Assembly (NCBI GenBank): GCA_028280105.1
Contig: JANQML010000179.1
Coordinates: forward strand, 1 to 64,000
Reading direction: 5' to 3'
DNA length: 64,000 nt
From: Desulfobacula sp.
GTDB taxonomy: Bacteria; Desulfobacterota; Desulfobacteria; Desulfobacterales; Desulfobacteraceae
Part shown: piece by piece, positions 38,614-48,347 of the stretch
Position numbering within the stretch: the stretch's first letter is position 1
How the letters are laid out: the number at the start of each line of letters is the position of its first letter
The notes under the pieces: generated by a model
Told to the model about the DNA's origin: nothing
The model's database searches: none
What the model saw: the letters and a program-made list of their open reading frames with translations, nothing else
Position numbers and translations under genes: made by a program

Positions 38614-40474
38614 AAGAGAACGTTGGCAGACGGATTGAAAAACAGGCACCGTCTCCTTCCTTGCTTTCTGCAGAGATCTGTCCCTTATGCTCTGAAACCA
38701 CTTTATGGGTGATGGCAAGTCCCAGTCCCGTCCCCTTGGCTTTGGTGGTAAAAAACGGGTGAAAGATATTGGCTGCCAGCTCTTCTGAAAAACCATGGCC
38801 TGAATCTTTAAAATGAATATGGATCGACGCATCCCCGGCTTTGGCACGGATGCTCAGGTTGCCCCCCTCGGGCATGGCCTGGGCGCTGTTTTGAATCAGA
38901 TTGATAAATACCTTTTCAAGCTGGTTGGCATCGGCCATGACCAGGGGCAGGTCCGGGGCAAGAATACTTTGGCATTCAATACGGTTTCGGTTCAGATCTG
39001 CCGACATCAGTTCGATGCAATGGGTCAGCAATTCTGCGATATCGGTTTGTCTGAATTCATACTTGGGCTGTCTTGCCAATTCCAGCAGCTCTTCAATCAG
39101 GGCATTGAGCCGGTTGATCTCCCGTTGGACCGTTGTTTGGAATTTGTCCATAAAACCGGGCTTTGAAATTTTATGAGGCAGCAGGTCCACAAAGGTCTTA
39201 ATGGCAGACAAAGGATTCCGGATTTCATGGGCCATCCCGGCTGCAAGCGTTCCAAGGTCAGCCAGCCGCTGGGTCTGGCGCACCTCTTTTTCAAGCTCCT
39301 TTAGAATGGTGATATCACTGAGGTTGAATATGATCTGCCTGGGGGTGTTGGGAGCTGCATCCAGCAAACTGGCGCGGACTAAAATGTTCCGGGTTTCATT
39401 GTCTTTAAGGTGATGGATCTCTTGCTGGTCGGATCCGGACCAGGTTTTAAGTGCATCCTGGATATAGTCTGAAACCCGGGTGTTTGAATCGATCAGTTCC
39501 CGGACCGGGCTGCCCTTTACATCCCGGCCGGTGTCAATGTCCAGGATGGCCCGGGCAGCCGGATTGATTGCGGCAACCATACCGTCCATATCAACGGCCA
39601 GAAGGCCGTCACCCATGGTTGCCAGGATCTTTTCCGCGTACTGCTGTAACCGTTTTATCTCTTCCAGCTGATCTTTTAATTGCAGTTTTTGGGCAAGGAC
39701 TTCCCGGATCATAATGGAAAAATTCGATGCCAGGATCTCAACTTCATCCCGGGTCTGAATGGAGAATGTCTGATCCAGATTTCCCCGGGCTGCTTCAACA
39801 CTCGCATTTACAAGGGTCTCCAACGGCCGGGTCACCCGCTGGGCTGTCCAGTTGGAAGTCAAAATCCCCACTCCCAGTGCCATGAAACCCAGGAGAAGAA
39901 TACTCCATAGTGTCTGGCGAAACTGCTCATACATCGGTTCAAGGGAGAGGCAGACCCGGACGGTTCCCCACCGGTCCCCGGAATCGGCAAGAATCACCGG
40001 TGTGGACACATCCATCACTTTTGACTCTCCTGGCTCAGGGCGATGGATTTTGATCAAAGGGGCGGCTGCCTCAACCGCTGCCGTGCTGACCGGGTCGGTC
40101 AGGGTTTGATATTGCAGATCCGGCCTGTTGCTGTATCCGGCCACCCTGCCTTCTTTATCATGGATGGCAACATATATGATATCCGGGTTATGAACCGCCT
40201 GGTTGGCCATTCTTTCCAGTGCAATATAATTGTAGGTGAGCAGGTATTCAATGGAAATATCTGCCAGGTATCTGGAGAGCCCGATTCCCTGGTTTTCAAT
40301 CCGTTCCCGGATGGTCCGGGTCTGCAATACGCTTAATACGGCCGTCAGGATCGACAGCAGCAATAAGAGCATAATGGATGTAATCAGGATAAACCGGTAC
40401 CGGAGCGGCATAAATCCGGACCTTTTCAATACCTGGCTGATTTTTACCGGCATGTTGTTAGATCTTTTTTTCAA
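38612..40474 (-). CDS. Membrane sensor histidine kinase (periplasmic domain-HAMP-PAS-HisKA-HATPase)
   Basis: Two TM segments, HAMP (RVTRPLETLVNASVEAARGNLDQTF), MAHEIRNPLSAIKTFVDLL H-box, GTGLGLAITHKVV. Confidence 0.93.
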   Translation of the reverse strand: MKKRSNNMPVKISQVLKRSGFMPLRYRFILITSIMLLLLLSILTAVLSVLQTRTIRERIENQGIGLSRYLADISIEYLLTYNYIALERMANQAVHNPDIIYVAIHDKEGRVAGYSNRPDLQYQTLTDPVSTAAVEAAAPLIKIHRPEPGESKVMDVSTPVILADSGDRWGTVRVCLSLEPMYEQFRQTLWSILLLGFMALGVGILTSNWTAQRVTRPLETLVNASVEAARGNLDQTFSIQTRDEVEILASNFSIMIREVLAQKLQLKDQLEEIKRLQQYAEKILATMGDGLLAVDMDGMVAAINPAARAILDIDTGRDVKGSPVRELIDSNTRVSDYIQDALKTWSGSDQQEIHHLKDNETRNILVRASLLDAAPNTPRQIIFNLSDITILKELEKEVRQTQRLADLGTLAAGMAHEIRNPLSAIKTFVDLLPHKISKPGFMDKFQTTVQREINRLNALIEELLELARQPKYEFRQTDIAELLTHCIELMSADLNRNRIECQSILAPDLPLVMADANQLEKVFINLIQNSAQAMPEGGNLSIRAKAGDASIHIHFKDSGHGFSEELAANIFHPFFTTKAKGTGLGLAITHKVVSEHKGQISAESKEGDGACFSIRLPTFS

Positions 40475-40501
40475 TTTGCCGTGCCTGTTTTAAAAAAGAA
40501 C

Positions 40502-42148
40502 TCATTTGTTGATGGTGGCATCCAGCCATATCTGATTCAGTCGGGTGGCCTGGGTACCGAAAGCACCTATACTGATGGATTGAACATGGGGCTGATAGAC
40601 CCGGTTCACATTCATATAAAAAAGAGGGATCACCGGAGTTAAATCCAGGATGGCCGTCTCAATTTTCTGGTACATCTTTGCCCGGTTTACCGGGTCGACA
40701 ATCTCCCGTGCAGCCGTTAACATGGCATCAATTTCCTGATTTTTCAAGTTCATAAAGTTATGAGCGGAACCGGAAAAAAACAGAGAGGATAAAAAACTGT
40801 CCGGATCAGGCATGTCTGCATACCATGCCAATCTGTAGATTTGTGCGGCCCCGGTTTTTAAATAAGATTGAAATTCTTTCCAGTTGGTAATGTACTTGGG
40901 CCTCACTTTTACGCCCAAAGGAGCCCAGAGTTGCTGAATCAGTTCCATTTCTTTTTCAACTCTGGGAGTCATAGCCGCCGATACAATTTCCAGTTCGAGC
41001 TTTTGCATGTGAAAACCGGGTGTTTTAGTATTCGATTCAATCCATCGTTGCACTGATTTTGGAGTGGTATCTTTTATGGGGTCAAGACGTTGATATCCGG
41101 CCATTCCCGGCGGCAAGATGGTTTTCGTCTCCTGATGTCTTCCATCATAGATGTTATTGATTAGTGCATTACGGTCAATCGAATCAGACAATGCCTTTCG
41201 AAGATCAGGATTTAAAAGATGGGGGTGACGGATATTTAGACCGTAGAAGAACAGGTTCATTGAGGAACGATGAAACCATTGAAGTCCTTTTAACCCGGCA
41301 AGCTCTTTCTCTATATTTGCGTATACGGTCATCTCTTTCAGCCGGTTCTGTTTAAAATCATTCAGTTTAAGTTGGCTTTGTCCTCCTGGATAAATACGGT
41401 AAAGAATTTCATCAAGGTAAGCCGGTCTTCCATAATAATGTTTAAACCGACGAAGTCGAATGACTTTAGTGTCTTCCCAGGAAACAAACTGAAACGGGCC
41501 GCTTCCCACGGGATGCTTTCCAAACGCATCCCCCATTTGTGATACCGCTTTCTCAGGAACGATTGCCGTCTGATACATTCCCAGAGCGGTTAAAAACGGT
41601 GCATGGTTTTTTTTCAAGTGAATAGAGAATTTTTTTTCATTTTCAATTTTAATTCCCGTAAGGGTGTCGAGGAGTTTCATCCGGTATTCATCGGCTCCCG
41701 TGATTTTCAACAGGTGCTGCAATACGGCACTGGGCGGTTCTGTCCGCAGTAGCCGTTTGAGGGTGAATTCAACATCTCCGGATGTGACAGGGGCATGGTT
41801 GTGAAAAACAGCTTCTTTTAATTTGAATCGATATACTCTTCCCTTCTCGGTCACCTCCCAGGTCTCTGCTAATGCAGGTACAACAGACAGATTAGAATCA
41901 AATCTTACAAGCCTGTCAAATACCTGCTGACTTACTGATCCACTGTATTTGTCTTGGGCGTAGGCCGGATCAAGGGTCGTGGGGTTATGGTCTAATGGTT
42001 TTTGATAAATGCCGCCATATGTGGGTGTTTTTTGGGGTAAGGCCGGTAGTGTGGATATCTTTTCTTCAGAATCTGAACAGCCTGAAATAAAAAGGCAAAA
42101 AAAAGATATACAGATGAAACAGATACCGGACAGTCCTAAACGATTCAT
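40502..42148 (-). CDS. Family-5 extracellular solute-binding lipoprotein (paralog 4 of 4)
   Basis: Lipobox ISGC; SBP_bac_5 features (DPAYAQDKYSGSVSQQVFDRLVRFD, VGSGPFQFVSWE); ATG at 42148 with gagga SD. Confidence 0.92.
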   Translation of the reverse strand: MNRLGLSGICFICISFFCLFISGCSDSEEKISTLPALPQKTPTYGGIYQKPLDHNPTTLDPAYAQDKYSGSVSQQVFDRLVRFDSNLSVVPALAETWEVTEKGRVYRFKLKEAVFHNHAPVTSGDVEFTLKRLLRTEPPSAVLQHLLKITGADEYRMKLLDTLTGIKIENEKKFSIHLKKNHAPFLTALGMYQTAIVPEKAVSQMGDAFGKHPVGSGPFQFVSWEDTKVIRLRRFKHYYGRPAYLDEILYRIYPGGQSQLKLNDFKQNRLKEMTVYANIEKELAGLKGLQWFHRSSMNLFFYGLNIRHPHLLNPDLRKALSDSIDRNALINNIYDGRHQETKTILPPGMAGYQRLDPIKDTTPKSVQRWIESNTKTPGFHMQKLELEIVSAAMTPRVEKEMELIQQLWAPLGVKVRPKYITNWKEFQSYLKTGAAQIYRLAWYADMPDPDSFLSSLFFSGSAHNFMNLKNQEIDAMLTAAREIVDPVNRAKMYQKIETAILDLTPVIPLFYMNVNRVYQPHVQSISIGAFGTQATRLNQIWLDATINK

Positions 42149-42170
42149 TTTTGTCCTCACAAAGAACGAT

Positions 42171-43787
42171 TTATTTATTTAAGTTTTTATCCAGCCATAT
42201 TTTATTCAATTTTGTGGCATGGGGACCTATGGCATTTATGTTGATCGATTGAACATGGGGCTGATAGACCCGGTTTGTATCCATATTAAATAATGGAATG
42301 ATCGGAGCGGCTGCCAGGATACGGGTTTCGATTTTCCGGTAGATCTCTGTCCGTTCTATCGGATCGAGAATTCCCCGGGCGTCTGACAGCAGGACGTCAA
42401 TCGTTTCATCATTCAAATTCATATGGTTATGGGCGGCATCAGACGAAAAAAGAGAGGAGAGAAAGCTGTCCGGATCAGGCAGATCCGCATGCCAGCCGTA
42501 CCGGTAGATTTGAACGGCATCAGACCTTATATAAGATGTAAATTGTTTCCAGTCCATGATGTATTTGGTCTGAATGGTGATGTTCAAAGGCGCCCAAAAT
42601 CTTTGTATGAGTTCTATTTCTCTTTTAACCCTGGGCGATTTTCCAGCCGATACAATTTCAATCTCCAGCGGTTGCCGCTGCAAAGAGGATGACGGATAGG
42701 AAGCTTTTACAGGATCAAAGCGCTGATGTCCATCCATCCCCGGCGGCAGGATGGTTTGGGTCGCCTGGTATTTTCCGCCGTAGACCGTGTTGACAAGGGT
42801 CTGGCGGTCAATTACGGCAGATAACGCGTTTCGAAGGCCGGGATCCTCAAGATGGGGATAACGGATGTTGATGCCGTAGAAAAAAAGACTCATTGAAGGC
42901 TTATGAATCCATTGCAGCCCTTTAAATCCGGCAAGTGCCTCCTGGGCATTCCCAAATACTGTCATTTCATCCAGTCGGCTATTCTTAAAATCGTTCAACA
43001 CAGCCTGGTTTAGCCCGTCGGGGTAGATACGGAAGTAGATTCCATCCAGACGGGCCGGTCCCCCATAATAGGCGTTGAACCGGTGGAGCTGAATAGCCCG
43101 TTCATCTTCCCATGAAACAAATCTGAACGGGCCGCTTCCCACGGGGTTATTACCAAAGGTATCTCCCAGCCGCATGACGGCATTTTCCGGAACAATGGAC
43201 ACCTGGTACATGCCCAGTGCGGTTAAAAAAGGCGCATGGGGTTTTATAAGATGAATCGAAAAGTTTTTCTCACTCTCAATCTGGAACCCTGGAAGGGTGT
43301 CGCGGGTTTTATTCCTGTACTCAACAGCTCCGTCTATTTTCAGCAGGTGTTGTAAAACAGCACTGGGCGGCTCTGCCCTCAGCAGTCGCTGGATGGAAAA
43401 ACAGACATCATCGGCAGTCACCGGTTCCTGGTTATGAAAAACAGCATCTTGCCTCAATTTGAAGGTATAGCGCGTTCCCTTCTTTACCTCCCAGGTCTCT
43501 GCCAGAGCCGGTAAAATGGACAGATAGGGGTCGAACCGCACAAGTCCGTCAAAGACCTGGTGAACCACAAACTCGCCAAAATTGTCTTGCACATAGGCCG
43601 GGTCAAGGGTAATCGGGTTGCCTCTTAGTGGAATCCGGTATATTCCGCCATGAACAGGTGGTTTTTGTGGGGGAACTGCCTGAAGTCCAACTCCCTCAAT
43701 CTCTTCCGGATTTGAACAGCCCTGGAGCAAAGGTAAAAGAAAGAATAGACTGACAAAACAAATAAAGGATTGTTTAAGAGGGTTCAT
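42171..43787 (-). CDS. Family-5 extracellular solute-binding lipoprotein (paralog 3 of 4)
   Basis: Lipobox LQGC; closely similar in sequence to the neighbouring SBPs. Confidence 0.92.
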   Translation of the reverse strand: MNPLKQSFICFVSLFFLLPLLQGCSNPEEIEGVGLQAVPPQKPPVHGGIYRIPLRGNPITLDPAYVQDNFGEFVVHQVFDGLVRFDPYLSILPALAETWEVKKGTRYTFKLRQDAVFHNQEPVTADDVCFSIQRLLRAEPPSAVLQHLLKIDGAVEYRNKTRDTLPGFQIESEKNFSIHLIKPHAPFLTALGMYQVSIVPENAVMRLGDTFGNNPVGSGPFRFVSWEDERAIQLHRFNAYYGGPARLDGIYFRIYPDGLNQAVLNDFKNSRLDEMTVFGNAQEALAGFKGLQWIHKPSMSLFFYGINIRYPHLEDPGLRNALSAVIDRQTLVNTVYGGKYQATQTILPPGMDGHQRFDPVKASYPSSSLQRQPLEIEIVSAGKSPRVKREIELIQRFWAPLNITIQTKYIMDWKQFTSYIRSDAVQIYRYGWHADLPDPDSFLSSLFSSDAAHNHMNLNDETIDVLLSDARGILDPIERTEIYRKIETRILAAAPIIPLFNMDTNRVYQPHVQSININAIGPHATKLNKIWLDKNLNK

Positions 43788-44025
43788 CTTTTCCTCGTTC
43801 TGTTTTTTACGACCTCATATCTCAAGAAACGCGGGCTCTCGGATGGAATCGGCCCGCTTTATTATTTTACGGCTGTTTGCCGCACGAACCGCCCGGTTAA
43901 CCCTAATTCATATCAAACCGGACGGGAAAAAATCAATTCAGTTGATACGTGATACAGTCATGTTTTGTTTCGGCACCTGACCATGGTGTACATTGTATTT
44001 ACCATGCCGGGCGGTTTAAAAAAAA

Positions 44026-45693
44026 TCATTTTCGTAAACCCGGATCCAGCCATATCTGATTCAACTTTGTGGTATGGGGACCCAGTGCACTGATACGCGC
44101 GGATCTGACATGGGGTTGATAGACCCGGTTTTCATTCATATAAACCAAGGGAATGATCGGAGTGGCTGCAAGAATTTCAGCCTCAATTTTTTGATAAACC
44201 TCTGCCCGTTTTATCGGATCAATAATTTCCCGGGCATGTGACAACCGGGTGTCAATCGCTTCATCTTTCAGGTTCATAAAGTTATGGGCTGCATCGGATA
44301 GGAATAGAGAGGACAAAAAACTGTCCGGATCAGGCATGTCCGCATGCCAGCCATACCGGTAGATTTGAACGGCATCAGATCTTAAATAGGATTGAAATTC
44401 TTTCCAGTCGGTAATGTATTTGGGCCGAACAATGATGCCCAAAGGGGTCCAAAATTTTTGTATAAGTTCTAATTCTTTTTCAACCCTGGAAGTTTTTACA
44501 AGCGATACAATCTCAATTTCCAGCTTTTTTTGATGCAATGGGGATGATTCTATATATGGTTTCAAAAAATTTTGTGAAGAAACCGAATGTTTTTTTTTTA
44601 CAGGGTCAAAACGCTGGTGTCCGGTCATCCCCGGCGGCAGGATGGTTTGGGTTACCTGGTATTTTCCGTCATAGACCTTGTTAACAAGGGTATGGCGGTC
44701 AATGGCTGCTGATAATGCCTTTCGGAGTCCGGAACTCTCAAGACGGGGATGGCAGATGTTGATACCGTAAAAAAATAGGCTCATTGAAGGCTCATGAAAC
44801 CACTGAAGCCCTTTTAATTCTGATAGTTCCTCCTGGTCATTCCCAAATACCGTTATTTCATCCAGCCGGTTGTTTTTAAAATCATTTAAGATGGCCTGGT
44901 TTTGTCCGCCGGGATAGATACGAAAAAGGATTTCATCCAGGTAAGCCGCCTCCCCATAATAGGCATTGAACCGGTGGAGCTGAATAGCCTTTTTGTCATC
45001 CCATGAAACAAATCGGAACGGACCGCTTCCCACGGGATGCCTGCCGAAGGCATCTCCCAATCGCATGACCGCTTTTTCAGGGACAATGGATGCCTGGTAC
45101 ATGGCCAGGGCGGTTAAAAAAGGCGCATGAGGGGTTAAAAGGTGAATCGAAAATTTTTTTTCAGTTTCAATTTTGAATCCTGAAAGGGTGTCCCGGGTTT
45201 TATTCCTGTACTCAACAGCACCTTTTATTCTCAACAGGTGCTGTAAAACCGCACTGGGCGGCTCCATCCGTAACAATCGTTTGAGGGTAAACCTGACATC
45301 TTTGGCAGTAACCGGGTCCTGGTTATGAAAAACAGCGTTTTGTTTTAATTTAAAAGTATAAACTTTTCCATTGTTTACCTCCCAGGTCTCTGCCAGTGCC
45401 GGCAAAATAGACAGATAGGGGTCAAACCGCACAAGGCCGTCAAAGATCTGATGAACCACAAACCCGCCATAAGTACCCAAAACATAAGCCGGGTCAAGGG
45501 TAATCGGGTTGTTTGCCAGTGGAATCTGATAACTACCACCATGAGCAGGAATCTTTTTGGTTGGGGGCGTGTTTGATTCCTTTTTATTTTCTTGGTTTGA
45601 ACAGCCTGGAATCAATTTGCAAAGAAACAATAGAGCAATAAAGCAGAAAAAAAGCCGTTTGATACTGTTTATTTTTTTTATACGATTTTTCAT
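44026..45693 (-). CDS. Family-5 extracellular solute-binding lipoprotein (paralog 2 of 4)
   Basis: Lipobox IPGC; closely similar in sequence to the neighbouring SBPs; internal ATG at 45693 preferred. Confidence 0.92.
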   Translation of the reverse strand: MKNRIKKINSIKRLFFCFIALLFLCKLIPGCSNQENKKESNTPPTKKIPAHGGSYQIPLANNPITLDPAYVLGTYGGFVVHQIFDGLVRFDPYLSILPALAETWEVNNGKVYTFKLKQNAVFHNQDPVTAKDVRFTLKRLLRMEPPSAVLQHLLRIKGAVEYRNKTRDTLSGFKIETEKKFSIHLLTPHAPFLTALAMYQASIVPEKAVMRLGDAFGRHPVGSGPFRFVSWDDKKAIQLHRFNAYYGEAAYLDEILFRIYPGGQNQAILNDFKNNRLDEITVFGNDQEELSELKGLQWFHEPSMSLFFYGINICHPRLESSGLRKALSAAIDRHTLVNKVYDGKYQVTQTILPPGMTGHQRFDPVKKKHSVSSQNFLKPYIESSPLHQKKLEIEIVSLVKTSRVEKELELIQKFWTPLGIIVRPKYITDWKEFQSYLRSDAVQIYRYGWHADMPDPDSFLSSLFLSDAAHNFMNLKDEAIDTRLSHAREIIDPIKRAEVYQKIEAEILAATPIIPLVYMNENRVYQPHVRSARISALGPHTTKLNQIWLDPGLRK

Positions 45694-45754
45694 ATATACA
45701 GCTGAATCTTGTTTTTGGTTTAACATACCTGCGAGGTAAATTTATTTTTTCAAC

Positions 45755-47395
45755 TTATTGATCCAGCCAGATTTGGTTCAATTTCACTGTATGATGGCCC
45801 AATGCACTCACATTGATGGATTGAACATAGGGTTGGTAAACCCGGCTCACGTTCATATGAAAAAGAGGGATTACCGGGGTGACAGCCAGAATATCTGTCT
45901 CAATTTTTCGATACATCTCAGCCCGCTTTATTGGGTCGGAAATTCCTCGGGCAGTCGACAACATGTTGTCAATATTTTTATCTCTCAGGTTCATGAAATT
46001 GTGGGCGGCGTCGGATAAGAAGAGAGAGGAGAGGAAACTGTCCGGGTCCGGCATATCGGCAAACCATGCGTACCGATAGATTTGGGCAGATCCGGATTTT
46101 AAATAGGATTGGAATTCATTCCAGTCAGTAATGTATTTGGGCCGGACGGTTATGCCCAGCCGAGCCCAGAACCCCTGAATGATGGCAATCTCTTTTTCAT
46201 CCCAGGGTGTCTTTGCGGCTGATGCAATCTCTAATTCCAGATTCTGCGGATCTCCACCCACTGTTTGGCCATCCTGTTTCAGTAAAGTTTGTACTAAACT
46301 TGTTTCTTTATTGTCTTCAGCAGGAGAATTAGGTTGATACCCTGGCATCCCTGGTGGCAGAATTGTTTTGGTCACTTGGTATTGGCCGCCAGTTAGTGTA
46401 TTTACAAGTTCAATGCGGTCAATGGAATTAAAAAGTGTTTTTCGAAGATCCGGGTCAGTAAGGCGGGGATGACGGATGTTTATACCATAGAAAAACAAAC
46501 TTAGCGAGGGGCGCTGAAACCATTGAAGATCTTTCAATTCGGAAAGTTTCTTTTTTTCATCTCCGTGTGCGGTCATTTCTTCGAGACGTTTGGCTCTGAA
46601 ATCATTTAAGATAGCCTGGTTTTGTCCCCCAGGATAGATACGAAAAAGGATTTCATCAAGGTAAGCTGTTCCGTCATGGTAGTTTTCGAACCGATGAAGC
46701 CGTATAGATGCTTTGTCCTCCCAGGAAGTCAATTGGAAAGGTCCGCTCCCTACGGGATTCTTTCCAAAAGCCTCCCCGAGCATTTTGACGGCTTTTTCAG
46801 GTACAATGGAAGCCTGATACATTCCCAAGGCAGCTAAGAACGGGGCGTGAGGTTCCAAAAGATAGATGGAGAAAGTTTTTTCATTTTCAATTTTAATACC
46901 TGAAAGGGTGTCACGGATGTTCATTTTATATTCGTTTGCTCCATCGATTTTCAACAGATGGGGTAACACGGCACTGGGTGGATCCACCCGCAGTAGCCGT
47001 TTGATGGAAAACAGGACATCTTCTGAAGTGACAGGCTCTTTGTTGTGAAAAACTGCATTGTCTTTTATTTTGAATTTATAAACTGTCCCTTTTTCGGTTA
47101 CCTCCCAGGTCTCTGCCAATGCCGGTAAGATAGATAGGTAATTGTCAAACCTGACAAGCCCGTCAAAAATTTGGTGAACTACAGATTCTCCAAAATTATC
47201 ATGGACATAGGCAGGATCAAGGGTAGCAGGGTTACCCTTTAGGGGAATTCGATAATTGCCGCCATAGAAAGGTGTGCTTTTTGATGAAACCGCTGTTGCA
47301 TTTTCATTCTCTTCCTGGTTTGAACAACCCGGGAGTAGTACGTTAAGAAAAAACAGGCTAACAAAACAGAGGCATGACAACTTAAAACGGTTCAT
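45755..47395 (-). CDS. Family-5 extracellular solute-binding lipoprotein (paralog 1 of 4)
   Basis: Lipobox LPGC; MNRFKLSCLCFVSLFFLNVLLPGCSNQ start at 47395 preferred. Confidence 0.92.
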   Translation of the reverse strand: MNRFKLSCLCFVSLFFLNVLLPGCSNQEENENATAVSSKSTPFYGGNYRIPLKGNPATLDPAYVHDNFGESVVHQIFDGLVRFDNYLSILPALAETWEVTEKGTVYKFKIKDNAVFHNKEPVTSEDVLFSIKRLLRVDPPSAVLPHLLKIDGANEYKMNIRDTLSGIKIENEKTFSIYLLEPHAPFLAALGMYQASIVPEKAVKMLGEAFGKNPVGSGPFQLTSWEDKASIRLHRFENYHDGTAYLDEILFRIYPGGQNQAILNDFRAKRLEEMTAHGDEKKKLSELKDLQWFQRPSLSLFFYGINIRHPRLTDPDLRKTLFNSIDRIELVNTLTGGQYQVTKTILPPGMPGYQPNSPAEDNKETSLVQTLLKQDGQTVGGDPQNLELEIASAAKTPWDEKEIAIIQGFWARLGITVRPKYITDWNEFQSYLKSGSAQIYRYAWFADMPDPDSFLSSLFLSDAAHNFMNLRDKNIDNMLSTARGISDPIKRAEMYRKIETDILAVTPVIPLFHMNVSRVYQPYVQSINVSALGHHTVKLNQIWLDQ

Positions 47396-47501
47396 TTTTT
47401 CTCCTTGTTCGATAAATTTTAGAAGAAAGTTATCATAAGGAGTTGTTGTTAGCAAGAAATGGCGTTTAGTGAAATTGATGTTGAAAATATAGGAAGACTG
47501 T

Positions 47502-47544
47502 AAACTAAAAAACACGGCAATGATTCTGCCGTGTTTTTTAGTTT
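47502..47544. terminator. Strong bidirectional terminator
   Basis: Perfect inverted repeat aaactaaaaaacacggca / tgccgtgttttttagttt. Confidence 0.9.
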
Positions 47545-47582
47545 TTAAAAAATCACTTTTTTATATTGGCTTCAAATACAGT

Positions 47583-47693
47583 TTAAGGGTATGAACTGCC
47601 GCTGGCGGAAGCCAATACCGGCAAGGCATGTCCGGCAACAATCAAGCCAGTAACGAATGCGGAAATCATAAAATTTTTAATAGTCTTTTTCAT
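47583..47693 (-). CDS. 36-aa putative secreted micropeptide precursor MKKTIKNFMISAFVTGLIVAGHALPVLASASGSSYP
   Basis: aaggag SD 6 nt before ATG; Lys-rich n-region, hydrophobic core, VLA-SA/ASA-SG cleavage-like sites; followed by a strong terminator; below the ORF-track cutoff. Confidence 0.7.
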   Translation of the reverse strand: MKKTIKNFMISAFVTGLIVAGHALPVLASASGSSYP

Positions 47694-47780
47694 GGTTTTT
47701 CTCCTTTGTTTGTTAACAGATGAATTTTCTGATAACGGTTTAAATTTATTCAGTTTTTTGCTTTATGGCCTATATAATTA

Positions 47781-47795
47781 GCAAAAGGAGGACCA
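47781..47795 (-). promoter_or_regulatory. Candidate sigma54 (-24/-12) promoter for the micropeptide gene
   Basis: Minus strand TGGTCC-N5-TTGC with exact GG-N10-GC spacing, 88 nt upstream of the ATG. Confidence 0.5.
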
Positions 47796-47892
47796 TGGTT
47801 ATTTTTTTTTTAAAAAAAAAATTAAGTATTTGAAAAATAAGAACTATTTTTTTACTACGGGTTGAATGGCAAGAAAGAGTAAGTATTCGCAA

Positions 47893-47910
47893 TGCACAGG
47901 CTTATGTGCA
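47893..47910. promoter_or_regulatory. Palindromic activator-site candidate (UAS 1)
   Basis: TGCACA-ggctta-TGTGCA. Confidence 0.6.
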
Positions 47911-47993
47911 GCTATTTTTTATTAGTTTAGAAAAGAGTAATTCATTTACTCCAAATAAAAGGTATGGGATTTTAAAAATTATGTTTTTTTGAT

Positions 47994-48013
47994 TTGCACA
48001 TTTAAATGTGCAA
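47994..48013. promoter_or_regulatory. Palindromic activator-site candidate (UAS 2)
   Basis: Perfect 20-bp palindrome TTGCACATTTAAATGTGCAA; same half-sites and N6 spacing as UAS 1. Confidence 0.7.
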
Positions 48014-48210
48014 TTTGTTTTAAATTCTATGCAATAATTATTTTTTAATTATTTCAATATATTAGTTGTAATTTAGCCTGATTTATCACATATGAGCCCA
48101 TAATCATAGGCAAAATAAAAATAGCCATTGCAAAGAGGAGATGCATGATTTAATTGAAATTTTATTTTAATTTCAGTAGGTTAAAAACGCTGGCTTGTTT
48201 TTTGAAAAGA

Positions 48211-48225
48211 TGGCACATTTATTGC
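48211..48225 (+). promoter_or_regulatory. Sigma54 (-24/-12) promoter
   Basis: TGGCAC-attta-TTGC, matching the consensus TGGCAC-N5-TTGC. Confidence 0.8.
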
Positions 48226-48347
48226 CCATTTTTATACAATATTTTAATATTTTTGATTTGAAAGCAGTTTAGCCCAAAAACGGTTCTTTATGGTACGGTT
48301 TTAACCCTGGTCACAATTTTTAACTGATTTAAAAAGGATAAAATCAG

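Noticed and set aside
43831-43857. Inverted repeat gcgggc/gcccgc between SBP paralogs 2 and 3
   Set aside because: Short stem with a long loop and no T tract; could be a weak terminator or processing site but not supported enough.
47797-47835. 12-codon ORF MVIFFLKKKLSI after a strong aaaggagga SD on the plus strand
   Set aside because: Mostly a product of the T10A10 tract; SD-like sequence coincides with the minus-strand promoter element.
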